This document shows positions 7,016-13,839 of a stretch of 28,019 bases of DNA, piece after piece. The number at the start of each line of letters is the position of its first letter. Positions within the stretch are counted from its first letter, which is position 1. Position numbers and translations under genes: made by a program. The notes under the pieces are model-generated. The model worked only from the letters and a program-made list of their open reading frames with translations, made no database searches and was not told the origin of the DNA. This DNA comes from JAATGA01 sp047605605. GTDB lineage: Bacteria > Pseudomonadota > Alphaproteobacteria > Rhodobacterales > Rhodobacteraceae. Where the stretch lies: positions 1 through 28,019 of the forward strand of contig JASGFG010000049.1 in NCBI GenBank assembly GCA_047605605.1, given 5' to 3'.

Positions 7016-8665
7016 TCAGCGTTGCGCCGCGCGCCAGTTTTCCGCGATCTTCGGTTGCAGGTTCGACCGGGGCAGCGGCGTCCGGCCCAGGATGTGGTCG
7101 GCGGCCTTTTCGCCCACCATGATCGACGGGCCGTTCAGGTTGCCGTTCGTCACCTGCGGAAAGATCGAGCTGTCGGCGACGCGCAGGCCATCCACCCCGA
7201 TCACCCGGCATTCGGGGTCGACCACTGCCATCGGATCGCTGGCCGCGCCCATGCGCGCCGTACCGCAGGGGTGATAGGCGCTTTCCACATGTTCGCGGAT
7301 GAAGCCGTCCAGTTCGGCATCGCTCTGGACCTTGGCGCCCGGCTGGATCTCGTGCTTGACGAAGGGCTGCATCGCCGGTTCGCCGAAGATCTCGCGCGTC
7401 AGGCGGATGGCGGTGCGGAAATCCTGCCAGTCGCCCGGGTCGGACATGTAGTTGAAGCGGATCACCGGCTTGTCGTTCGGATCGCCCGACCGCAGCGTCA
7501 CCGCGCCACGCGACTTCGACCGCATCGGGCCGGTGTGGACCTGGAACCCGTGGCCCTCGGCCGATGCCTTGCCGTCGTAGCGCACGGCAATCGGCAGGAA
7601 ATGGTATTGAATATCAGGATATTCCACGCCGATCTTCGAGCGGATGAAGGCGCAGGCCTCGAACTGGTTCGAGGCGCCAAGGCCCGTGCCTGTGAACAGC
7701 CATTGCGCCCCGATCACCGCCTTGCCCCAGAGGTTCCAGTATTTATACAGCGTGATCGGCTGTTTCGAGGCGAATTGCAGGTAAAGCTCCAGATGGTCCT
7801 GAAGGTTCGCGCCGACGCCGGGGCGGTCAACCACCACCGGGATGCCGTGCTCCGCCAGATGCGCGCCCGCGCCGATGCCCGACAGCATCAGCAGTTTCGG
7901 CGTGTTGATGGACGAAGCCGCCAGCACCACCTCGCGGTTGGCGCGGATGACCTCCACCCGGCCACCGCGTTCAATCTCCACACCGACGGCACGGCCGTTC
8001 TCGATGACAACTTTCCGCGCCAAGGCCCGGATCAGGCTGACGTTTTCACGCTTCAGGGCCGGGCGCAGATAGGCGTTGGCGGCGGACCAGCGGCGGCCCT
8101 TCCAGATCGTCGCCTCCATCGGGCCGAACCCTTCTTGCGCCTCGCCGTTGTAGTCGGGCGTCACAGGATAGCCCGCCTGCCGCCCGGCCTCGATAAAGGC
8201 GTCGAACAGCGGGTTCTTGCGCGGGCCACGGGTGATGTGCAGCGGGCCGTCGGTGCCGCGATAGTCGCTGCGCGGGCCGCCGTGCCAGTTCTCCATCCGC
8301 TTGAAATAGGGCAGCACATCGGCATAGGCCCAGCCCTGCGCACCCATATCGGCCCAGGTGTCGAAGTCGCGCGCGTGGCCGCGGACATAGACCATGCCGT
8401 TGATGGAGGACGACCCGCCAATCACCTTGCCGCGCGGCGTGGCCAGCACCCGGCCGCCCAGATGCGGCTCGGGTTCCGAGGCGAATCCCCAATCATACAT
8501 CCCCATGTTCATCGGATAGGACAGCGCGGCTGGCATCTGGATGAACGGCCCCGCATCGGTGCCGCCGTGTTCGATGACCAGCACCTTTGCCCCGGCCTCG
8601 CCCAGCCGGTAGGCCATCGCGCATCCGGCCGAGCCTGCGCCAACGATCACGAAATCCGCGTTCAT
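7016..8665 (-). CDS. betA: Choline dehydrogenase (GMC oxidoreductase)
   Basis: The 549-aa flavoenzyme oxidises choline to betaine aldehyde, at or near the inner membrane in related bacteria. The N-terminus has the FAD Rossmann motif VGAGSAGCAMAYRL (about 8-20). GMC signatures follow: GGSSSINGMVYVRGH and SSINTPKLLMLSGIG. The catalytic His lies in YHPCGTARMG (His at about 465), followed by the C-terminal FAD-contact block VTNGNLNGPSIM. Length is normal for BetA. A GTG three codons upstream is possible, but AAAGGTGG is spaced for this ATG. It is the third gene of betI-betB-betA, separated from betB by a gap of about 98 bases containing a hairpin. Other GMC alcohol dehydrogenases are similar; the operon settles the assignment. 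Confidence 0.95.
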   Translation of the reverse strand: MNADFVIVGAGSAGCAMAYRLGEAGAKVLVIEHGGTDAGPFIQMPAALSYPMNMGMYDWGFASEPEPHLGGRVLATPRGKVIGGSSSINGMVYVRGHARDFDTWADMGAQGWAYADVLPYFKRMENWHGGPRSDYRGTDGPLHITRGPRKNPLFDAFIEAGRQAGYPVTPDYNGEAQEGFGPMEATIWKGRRWSAANAYLRPALKRENVSLIRALARKVVIENGRAVGVEIERGGRVEVIRANREVVLAASSINTPKLLMLSGIGAGAHLAEHGIPVVVDRPGVGANLQDHLELYLQFASKQPITLYKYWNLWGKAVIGAQWLFTGTGLGASNQFEACAFIRSKIGVEYPDIQYHFLPIAVRYDGKASAEGHGFQVHTGPMRSKSRGAVTLRSGDPNDKPVIRFNYMSDPGDWQDFRTAIRLTREIFGEPAMQPFVKHEIQPGAKVQSDAELDGFIREHVESAYHPCGTARMGAASDPMAVVDPECRVIGVDGLRVADSSIFPQVTNGNLNGPSIMVGEKAADHILGRTPLPRSNLQPKIAENWRAAQR

Positions 8666-8683
8666 CCGTTCCACCTTTCCGGC

Positions 8684-8702
8684 GGCGGGGCATGACCCCG
8701 CC
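8684..8702 (-). terminator. Hairpin between betB and betA
   Basis: GGCGGGG and CCCCGCC form a perfect 7-bp stem around a 5-base loop, just upstream of the betA ribosome-binding site. There is no T-run, so it is more likely an RNA-processing or stability element that adjusts betA relative to betB than a terminator. Confidence 0.4.
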
Positions 8703-8763
8703 CTGCCGGAAAGGCCCTGCCCCCCGGCGCTTTCATCCTGCGATTTGAAACCCTTGCGGGCCG

Positions 8764-10218
8764 TCAGTAGGGCGCGTCGACCGGCCCCATGCCGACATAG
8801 ACCGACTTGACCTGCGTATAATGTTCGACCGCCGCATGGCCGTTCTCACGCCCCACGCCCGACCGTTTCGACCCGCCAAAGGGGGTCTCCACCGGCGTCA
8901 GGTTATAGGCGTTGATCCAGCAGGTTCCGGCCTGAAGCTGGGCCACAACCCGATGCGCGCGGGCCAGATCGGCGGTGAACACCCCCGCCGCCAGACCAAA
9001 GTCGGTGGCATTGGCGCGCGCGATCACCTCATCCTCGGCGTCGAAGTCTAGCACGGCCATGACCGGGCCGAAGACTTCCTCGCGCGCCAGCGTCATGGCG
9101 TCGGTCACATCGGCGAAGACGGTCGGTTCGACGAAATAGCCGGTGTTCAGCGCACCGCGCCCGCCGCCCGCCACCAGCCGCGCGCCTTCGGATTTGGCGG
9201 TGTCGATATAGCCCAGAACCTTGGTCAGCTGCGCCTCGGAAACCAGCGGCCCCAGTTGCGTCGCCTCGTCCAGCGGGTCGCCCGCGACGATGGCGCGTGT
9301 GCGTTCGGCAAGGCGGGTCAGGAAGCGGTCCTTGATGCCCTTTTGCACGAAAACCCGGGTGCCGTTGCTGCACACCTGCCCGGTGGAATAGAAATTCCCC
9401 AGCATGGCGGCACCCACCGCATCCTCGACGCTGGCGTCGTCAAACACCACCAGCGGCGACTTGCCGCCCAGTTCCATGGTGACATGCCGCACGCCTGCCG
9501 CCGCCGCGGCATAGACCTTTTGGCCCGTGGGCACCGATCCGGTCAGCGAGACCTTGTTCACCCGCGCATCGGTCACCAGCGCGGCACCCACGGCACCCCG
9601 CCCCTGCACCACGTTGAACAGGCCCGCAGGCACCCCGGCCTCGACATAGATTTCCGCCAGTTTCAGAGCGCCGAGGGGGGTCACTTCGGACGGCTTGAAT
9701 ACCATGGAATTGCCGAGCGCCAAGGCAGGCGCGGATTTCCAGCAGGCGATCTGGCTGGGATAGTTCCACGCGCCGATGCCGACGCACAGACCCACGGGTT
9801 CGCGCAGGGTATAGGCGAAATCGCGGCCAAGGGGGATCGTCTCGCCCGTCACGGTCGGCGCAAGGCCCGCGAACCATTCGATGGCGTCTGCGCCCGAAGG
9901 CCAGTCGGCCACCAGCGTTTCCTGAATCGGCTTGCCGGTGTCCAGCGTTTCCAGCCGCGCCAGATCCGGGTTCCGCTCGCGGATCAGATCGGCCGCCCGG
10001 CGCAGGATGCGCGACCGTTCGACCGGCTTCATCGCGCCCCAGGCCGCCTGCGCCCGCGCGGCAGAGGACAAAGCCGCCTCGATCACGGCCGCCGTCGCCT
10101 CATGCACCACGGCGATGACCTCGCCCGTGGCGGGATAGACCACTTCGATCACTGTGCCGGCCTTGTCCTCGACATAGGCGCCATCGACGAAATGGCTGGC
10201 GGTCGGTTGCGCCTTCAT
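8764..10218 (-). CDS. betB: Betaine-aldehyde dehydrogenase
   Basis: The 484-aa NAD(P)-dependent aldehyde dehydrogenase makes glycine betaine from betaine aldehyde in the cytoplasm. Visible family elements are WNYPSQIACWKSAPALALGN (about 151-170), FKPSEVTPLGAL, the cofactor loop SLTGSVPTGQKV (about 224-235), MELGGKSP with the general base Glu249, and STGQVCSNGTRVFV with the nucleophile Cys283. Length and order match BetB. Its ATG overlaps the betI stop by four bases (ATGA), so it is translationally coupled to the regulator. Aldehyde dehydrogenases are hard to separate by sequence, but the bet context makes this assignment firm. Confidence 0.95.
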   Translation of the reverse strand: MKAQPTASHFVDGAYVEDKAGTVIEVVYPATGEVIAVVHEATAAVIEAALSSAARAQAAWGAMKPVERSRILRRAADLIRERNPDLARLETLDTGKPIQETLVADWPSGADAIEWFAGLAPTVTGETIPLGRDFAYTLREPVGLCVGIGAWNYPSQIACWKSAPALALGNSMVFKPSEVTPLGALKLAEIYVEAGVPAGLFNVVQGRGAVGAALVTDARVNKVSLTGSVPTGQKVYAAAAAGVRHVTMELGGKSPLVVFDDASVEDAVGAAMLGNFYSTGQVCSNGTRVFVQKGIKDRFLTRLAERTRAIVAGDPLDEATQLGPLVSEAQLTKVLGYIDTAKSEGARLVAGGGRGALNTGYFVEPTVFADVTDAMTLAREEVFGPVMAVLDFDAEDEVIARANATDFGLAAGVFTADLARAHRVVAQLQAGTCWINAYNLTPVETPFGGSKRSGVGRENGHAAVEHYTQVKSVYVGMGPVDAPY

Positions 10219-10796
10219 GCCTTTTTCTCCAGTTCCGCGTCCAGATAGGCCAGGGCCGAGGCCACCGCCGCCTTGCCGTCCGGCGCCCCCGCGCGCAAAA
10301 CCTCGCGCAGGTAAAGCCCGTCGATCAGCGCGCCCAGACCATCGGCCACCCTTTCCGCCCGGTCGGGCGCCATCGCACGCAGGCAGGACAACAGGTTCGA
10401 CCGCAGCCGCCGCTGATAGATGGCCAGCAGCCGCCGCGCCTCGGGCACCGTCTGGGCCAGCACCCAGAAGTTCAGCCAGGCCCCCACCACCTCGCGCCGG
10501 AAATTCGCGGGGCTGAAGGACGCGCGCAGAATCGCCCGCAGCCGCGCCTCAGGCCCCTCGGTCACATGCAGGGCGCCGCGCACCTCGGCCCCATAGATCG
10601 CCAGCACATGCCGCATCGCGGCCAGCAGCATCTGCTCCTTGCCGCCGAAATAATGGTGCGCCAGCGCGGTGGACATGCCCGCCCGCTTGGCGATCTGGCT
10701 GACGGTCACATCCAGCGACCCGGTCCGCCCGATTTCCACAATCGTCGCTTTTACCAGAGCTTCCTTGCGGATAGGCTCCATCCCGAGCTTCGGCAT
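10215..10796 (-). CDS. betI: TetR-family repressor of betaine synthesis
   Basis: The 193-aa length is typical of BetI. The N-terminal helix-turn-helix reads VTVSQIAKRAGMSTALAHHYFGGKEQML (about 31-58), very close to the BetI recognition helix. The C-terminal ligand domain contains RREVVGAWLNFWVLAQTVPEARRLLAIYQRRLRSNL and LIDGLYLR, both BetI signatures. BetI represses bet genes until choline is present. It is the first gene of the operon, overlaps betB, and is divergent from choX across an 86-bp gap holding a palindrome. Only a weak Shine-Dalgarno (ACGGG) is seen. Confidence 0.95.
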   Translation of the reverse strand: MPKLGMEPIRKEALVKATIVEIGRTGSLDVTVSQIAKRAGMSTALAHHYFGGKEQMLLAAMRHVLAIYGAEVRGALHVTEGPEARLRAILRASFSPANFRREVVGAWLNFWVLAQTVPEARRLLAIYQRRLRSNLLSCLRAMAPDRAERVADGLGALIDGLYLREVLRAGAPDGKAAVASALAYLDAELEKKA

Positions 10797-10846
10797 CCCG
10801 TGAGGTCCGTAAATAATGCTTGCCAGATACGGGTATCCTGAAGTTT

Positions 10847-10860
10847 ATTGACTCGTCAAT
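10847..10860. promoter_or_regulatory. BetI-type operator between betI and choX
   Basis: ATTGACTCGTCAAT has 6-bp arms (ATTGAC/GTCAAT) around TC, comparable to the ATTGA...TCAAT operators of BetI in other bacteria. On the minus strand it contains TTGACG, a likely betI -35, with GATACC 16 bases downstream as a weak -10. It also lies 22 bases before the choX start, so one bound repressor could control both directions. Confidence 0.75.
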
Positions 10861-10882
10861 CAACAAAAAACAGGGAGCCGTC

Positions 10883-11812
10883 ATGACCCTTCGTTCCAAG
10901 CTTCTGGCCACCGCCGTGGCCATCGCCTTTGCCGGGTCCGCCCATGCGGCGGGCTGCGACAAGATCACCTTTTCGGATGTGGGCTGGACCGACATCACCG
11001 CCACCACCGCCGCGACCACACTGGTGCTGGAGGCGCTTGGCTATCAGACCGAGACGCAGGTGCTGTCGGTGCCCGTGACCTATGAGGGTCTGGCGCAGGG
11101 CGACATCGACGTGTTCCTGGGCAACTGGATGCCGACGATGGAATCGAACATCGCCCCCTATCGCGAGGCGAAAACCGTCGACACCATCCGCGCCAACCTT
11201 GAAGGCGCGAAATACACGCTGGCCACCAATGCCAAGGGCGCCGAGATCGGCATCAAGGATTTCGCCGATCTGGGCAAGCACTCCGCCGATCTGGACGGCA
11301 AGATCTACGGCATCGAGCCGGGCAATGACGGCAACAAGGTCATCCTCGACATGATCGGCAAGGACGCCTTCGGCACCGGCAAGATGGAGGTCGTCGAGTC
11401 GAGCGAACAGGGAATGCTGGCCGAGGTGCAGCGCGCCGATACCGCCGGCAAGCCCATCGTGTTCCTGGGCTGGGAACCCCACCCGATGAACGCCAATTTC
11501 AAGATGACCTACCTGACCGGGGGCGACGACTATTTCGGCCCGAACTTCGGCGGGGCGACGGTCTATACCAACACCCGCGCGGGCTATGCCGGGGAATGCG
11601 CCAACACCGGCAAGCTGTTGCAGAATCTGGTGTTCTCGCTGCCCATGGAAAACGAGATCATGGGCGCCATCCTGAACGACGGCAAGGAACCGCGCGATGC
11701 GGCCAAGGCCTGGCTGGTTGCGCACCCCGACGTGTGGAAGGCCTGGCTGGCGGGCGTGACGACCAAGGACGGCGGCGATGCCGTCGCGGCGGTCGAGGCC
11801 GCGCTGAAGTAA
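10883..11812 (+). CDS. choX: Choline ABC transporter, periplasmic substrate-binding protein
   Basis: The 309-aa protein starts with a Sec signal peptide ending SAHAA (cleavage near residue 23). The choline cage is visible: Trp35 and Asp37 in GWTD, Trp82 in GNWMP, Tyr111, Asn148 and Trp197 in GWEPHP. These correspond, with a constant offset of 8, to W43, D45, W90, Y119, N156 and W205 of Sinorhizobium meliloti ChoX as I remember them. This supports choline over glycine betaine as ligand. The frame is open upstream, but the signal peptide and GGGAG six bases before the ATG fix the start. It is first of choX-choW-choV and divergent from betIBA; the BetI site lies directly upstream. Confidence 0.95.
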   Translation: MTLRSKLLATAVAIAFAGSAHAAGCDKITFSDVGWTDITATTAATTLVLEALGYQTETQVLSVPVTYEGLAQGDIDVFLGNWMPTMESNIAPYREAKTVDTIRANLEGAKYTLATNAKGAEIGIKDFADLGKHSADLDGKIYGIEPGNDGNKVILDMIGKDAFGTGKMEVVESSEQGMLAEVQRADTAGKPIVFLGWEPHPMNANFKMTYLTGGDDYFGPNFGGATVYTNTRAGYAGECANTGKLLQNLVFSLPMENEIMGAILNDGKEPRDAAKAWLVAHPDVWKAWLAGVTTKDGGDAVAAVEAALK

Positions 11813-11826
11813 GACCGACAGGCCGG

Positions 11827-11850
11827 CCCCGTGGATGACACGGGGTCTTT
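11827..11850 (+). terminator. Attenuator-like hairpin between choX and choW
   Basis: CCCCGTG (11827-11833) and CACGGGG (11839-11845) pair around GATGA, followed by TCTTT. Partial termination here would give more binding protein than permease, a common pattern in ABC operons. Confidence 0.6.
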
Positions 11851-11876
11851 CCCTATCCCACCACCAAAGGCGCGGC

Positions 11877-12713
11877 ATGGACTGGCTGACAGCTTATAAG
11901 ATCCCCGTCGGGGCATGGTCGAAGGCGATCTTCGACTGGATGAAAACCAACCTTGCGCCGCTGTTCGACGCGATCAAATGGCTGCTGGACCATATGATCG
12001 ACGGCATCCTGTGGCTGCTGCAATCGCCGCCGCCGCTGGTGATGGTGGTGCTGTTCGTGGTGATCGCCTGGCTGTTGCAACGCAGCTGGAAGGTCTGCCT
12101 GGGCGTGGCGCTTGGCCTGCTGTTCATCATCAATCAGGGCTACTGGAAGGAAACGACCGAAAGCCTGACGCTGATCCTGGCCTCCTGCGTGGTCTGCATG
12201 GGGGTGGGCGTGCCGATCGGCATCGCCGCCGCGCACCGGCCCCGGCTTTATGCGGCCATGTCGCCGGTGCTGGACCTGATGCAGACGCTGCCGACCTTTG
12301 TCTATCTGATCCCGGCCATCGTGTTCTTTGGCCTTGGCATGGTGCCGGGGCTGATCGCCACCGTGGTCTTCGTGCTGCCCGCGCCGATCCGCCTGACCCG
12401 GCTGGGCGTCGCCTCGACCCCCGTGGCGCTGGTCGAGGCCGCGACGGCCTTCGGCGCGACCAACCGGCAAAAGCTGTGGAAGGTGGAACTGCCCTATGCC
12501 ATGCCGCAGATCATGGCGGGACTGAACCAGACGATCATGCTGTCGCTGTCGATGGTGGTGATCGCCGCCATGGTCGGCGCGAACGGCCTGGGCATCCCGG
12601 TGATGCGGGCGCTGCAATCGGTGAACGCGGCCAAGGGCTTTGAATCCGGCTTCGTCATCGTCGTCGTCGCCATCGTTCTGGACCGGATGCTGCGCCGCGA
12701 GGTGAAGGGATGA
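11877..12713 (+). CDS. choW: Choline ABC transporter permease
   Basis: This is a 278-aa inner-membrane protein of the ProW/OpuAB type. An N-terminal stretch contains IFDWMKTNLAPLFDAIKWLLD. It is followed by about six or seven membrane segments. The cytoplasmic EAA coupling loop reads VEAATAFGATNRQKLWKVELP (about 186-206), and SMVVIAAMVGANGLG follows. The start was chosen at MDWLTAYKIP because AAAGG lies 9 bases ahead; the frame is open 14 codons further. It follows choX by 64 bases with a hairpin between, and its stop overlaps the choV start by four bases. Confidence 0.95.
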   Translation: MDWLTAYKIPVGAWSKAIFDWMKTNLAPLFDAIKWLLDHMIDGILWLLQSPPPLVMVVLFVVIAWLLQRSWKVCLGVALGLLFIINQGYWKETTESLTLILASCVVCMGVGVPIGIAAAHRPRLYAAMSPVLDLMQTLPTFVYLIPAIVFFGLGMVPGLIATVVFVLPAPIRLTRLGVASTPVALVEAATAFGATNRQKLWKVELPYAMPQIMAGLNQTIMLSLSMVVIAAMVGANGLGIPVMRALQSVNAAKGFESGFVIVVVAIVLDRMLRREVKG

Positions 12714-13747
12714 CCGAAGCCGCCGTTGTTTTCGACCGGGTGTCCATCGTCTTTGGCGACCACCCCGACCGCGCCCTGCCGCTGATGGACCGAGGCAAGA
12801 CCCGCGCCGAGGTGCAGGTGGAAACGGGCCAGGTGCTGGGCGTCCACGACTGTTCGCTGAGCGTGGCGAAGGGCGAGATCCTGGTGCTGATGGGACTGTC
12901 CGGGTCGGGCAAGTCCACCCTTTTGCGCGGGGTGAACGCGCTGAACCCCGTGGTGCGGGGCGAGGTGCGGGTGTCGGACGGGCAAAGGATGGTCTCCGTC
13001 ACCAAGGCCGACCCCGCGACGCTGCGCGACCTGCGACTGAACCACATCGCCATGGTGTTCCAGCAGTTCGGCCTGCTGCCCTGGCGCACGGTGCGCGAGA
13101 ATGTGGGCCTGGGGCTGGAACTGGCGGGCCTGCCGCCGGGCGAACGCCGCCCGCGCGTGGATGAGCAACTGGCGCTGGTGAACCTGACGCAATGGGCCGA
13201 CCGCAAGGTGGGCGAACTGTCGGGCGGGATGCAGCAGCGCGTCGGTCTGGCGCGGGCTTTCGCCACGCAGGCGCCGATCCTGCTGATGGACGAGCCGTTT
13301 TCGGCGCTGGACCCGCTGATCCGGGCACGGTTGCAGGACGAGTTGCTGGACCTGCAAGCCAAGCTGAAACGCACCATCATCTTCGTCAGCCACGATCTGG
13401 ACGAGGCGTTCAAGATCGGCAACCGCATCGCGTTGATGGAGGGGGGCCGCATCGTCCAATGTGGCACCGCGCGCGAGATCATCGCCAATCCGGTATCGGA
13501 TTACGTCGCCGATTTCGTGGCGCATATGAACCCGCTGTCGGTGCTGACCGCGCGCGACGTGATGGAGGCCGGGGTGACGCATTCGCCCGTGTCGGTCAGC
13601 CCCGAGACGCCGGTGAAGCAGGTGATGGCGGCGCTGCGCGACGGGCTGGCCGAGATCGGCGTGGCCGAGGGGGGCGAGGTGCTGGGCGTGATCCGCGCCG
13701 GGACGGTGATGGGGCGGCTGATCGACCCGCGGGGGTCGGCGGCGTAA
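12710..13747 (+). CDS. choV: Choline ABC transporter ATP-binding protein
   Basis: The 345-aa protein powers choline uptake through ChoW. Walker A is GLSGSGKST (62-70), the signature is LSGGMQQRVGLARA (170-183), Walker B is ILLMDEPFSALD (190-201), and SHDLDEAFKI holds the switch His. An insertion before Walker A (HPDRALPLMDRGKTRAEV) is characteristic of ChoV. A short C-terminal CBS-like region follows about residue 270 (VMEAGVTHSPVSVSPETPVKQVMAAL). This family often senses ionic strength through CBS pairs, but only one or a degenerate pair seems present here. It overlaps choW by ATGA. Downstream is a GC hairpin that belongs to repeat copy B. Confidence 0.95.
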   Translation: MTEAAVVFDRVSIVFGDHPDRALPLMDRGKTRAEVQVETGQVLGVHDCSLSVAKGEILVLMGLSGSGKSTLLRGVNALNPVVRGEVRVSDGQRMVSVTKADPATLRDLRLNHIAMVFQQFGLLPWRTVRENVGLGLELAGLPPGERRPRVDEQLALVNLTQWADRKVGELSGGMQQRVGLARAFATQAPILLMDEPFSALDPLIRARLQDELLDLQAKLKRTIIFVSHDLDEAFKIGNRIALMEGGRIVQCGTAREIIANPVSDYVADFVAHMNPLSVLTARDVMEAGVTHSPVSVSPETPVKQVMAALRDGLAEIGVAEGGEVLGVIRAGTVMGRLIDPRGSAA

Positions 13748-13751
13748 GAAA

Positions 13752-13830
13752 AGGGGGGCTGTCTGCCCCCCTCTTGGCCTCGCGGCCAATTCACCCCCCG
13801 AGAGTATTTCCCAAAGGGAAAATGCAGGCG
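13752..13830. repeat. Short copy (B) of the intergenic repeat, acting between convergent genes
   Basis: AGGGGGGC/GCCCCCCT hairpin (13752-13772), TTGGCC/GGCCAA hairpin (13774-13789), TTCACCCCCC and GAGAGTATTTCCCAAAGGGAAAA follow in the same order as the first half of copies A and D. It lies between the convergent ends of choV and topA and probably terminates both. The second half (CCGCCGGAGGCA onward) is absent. Confidence 0.8.
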
Positions 13831-13839
13831 GTTCAGCCG

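Noticed and set aside
6914..8695. A 593-codon plus-strand frame opposite betA
   Set aside because: It is the antisense of betA with the typical His/Arg-rich shadow composition, and it starts inside repeat copy A.
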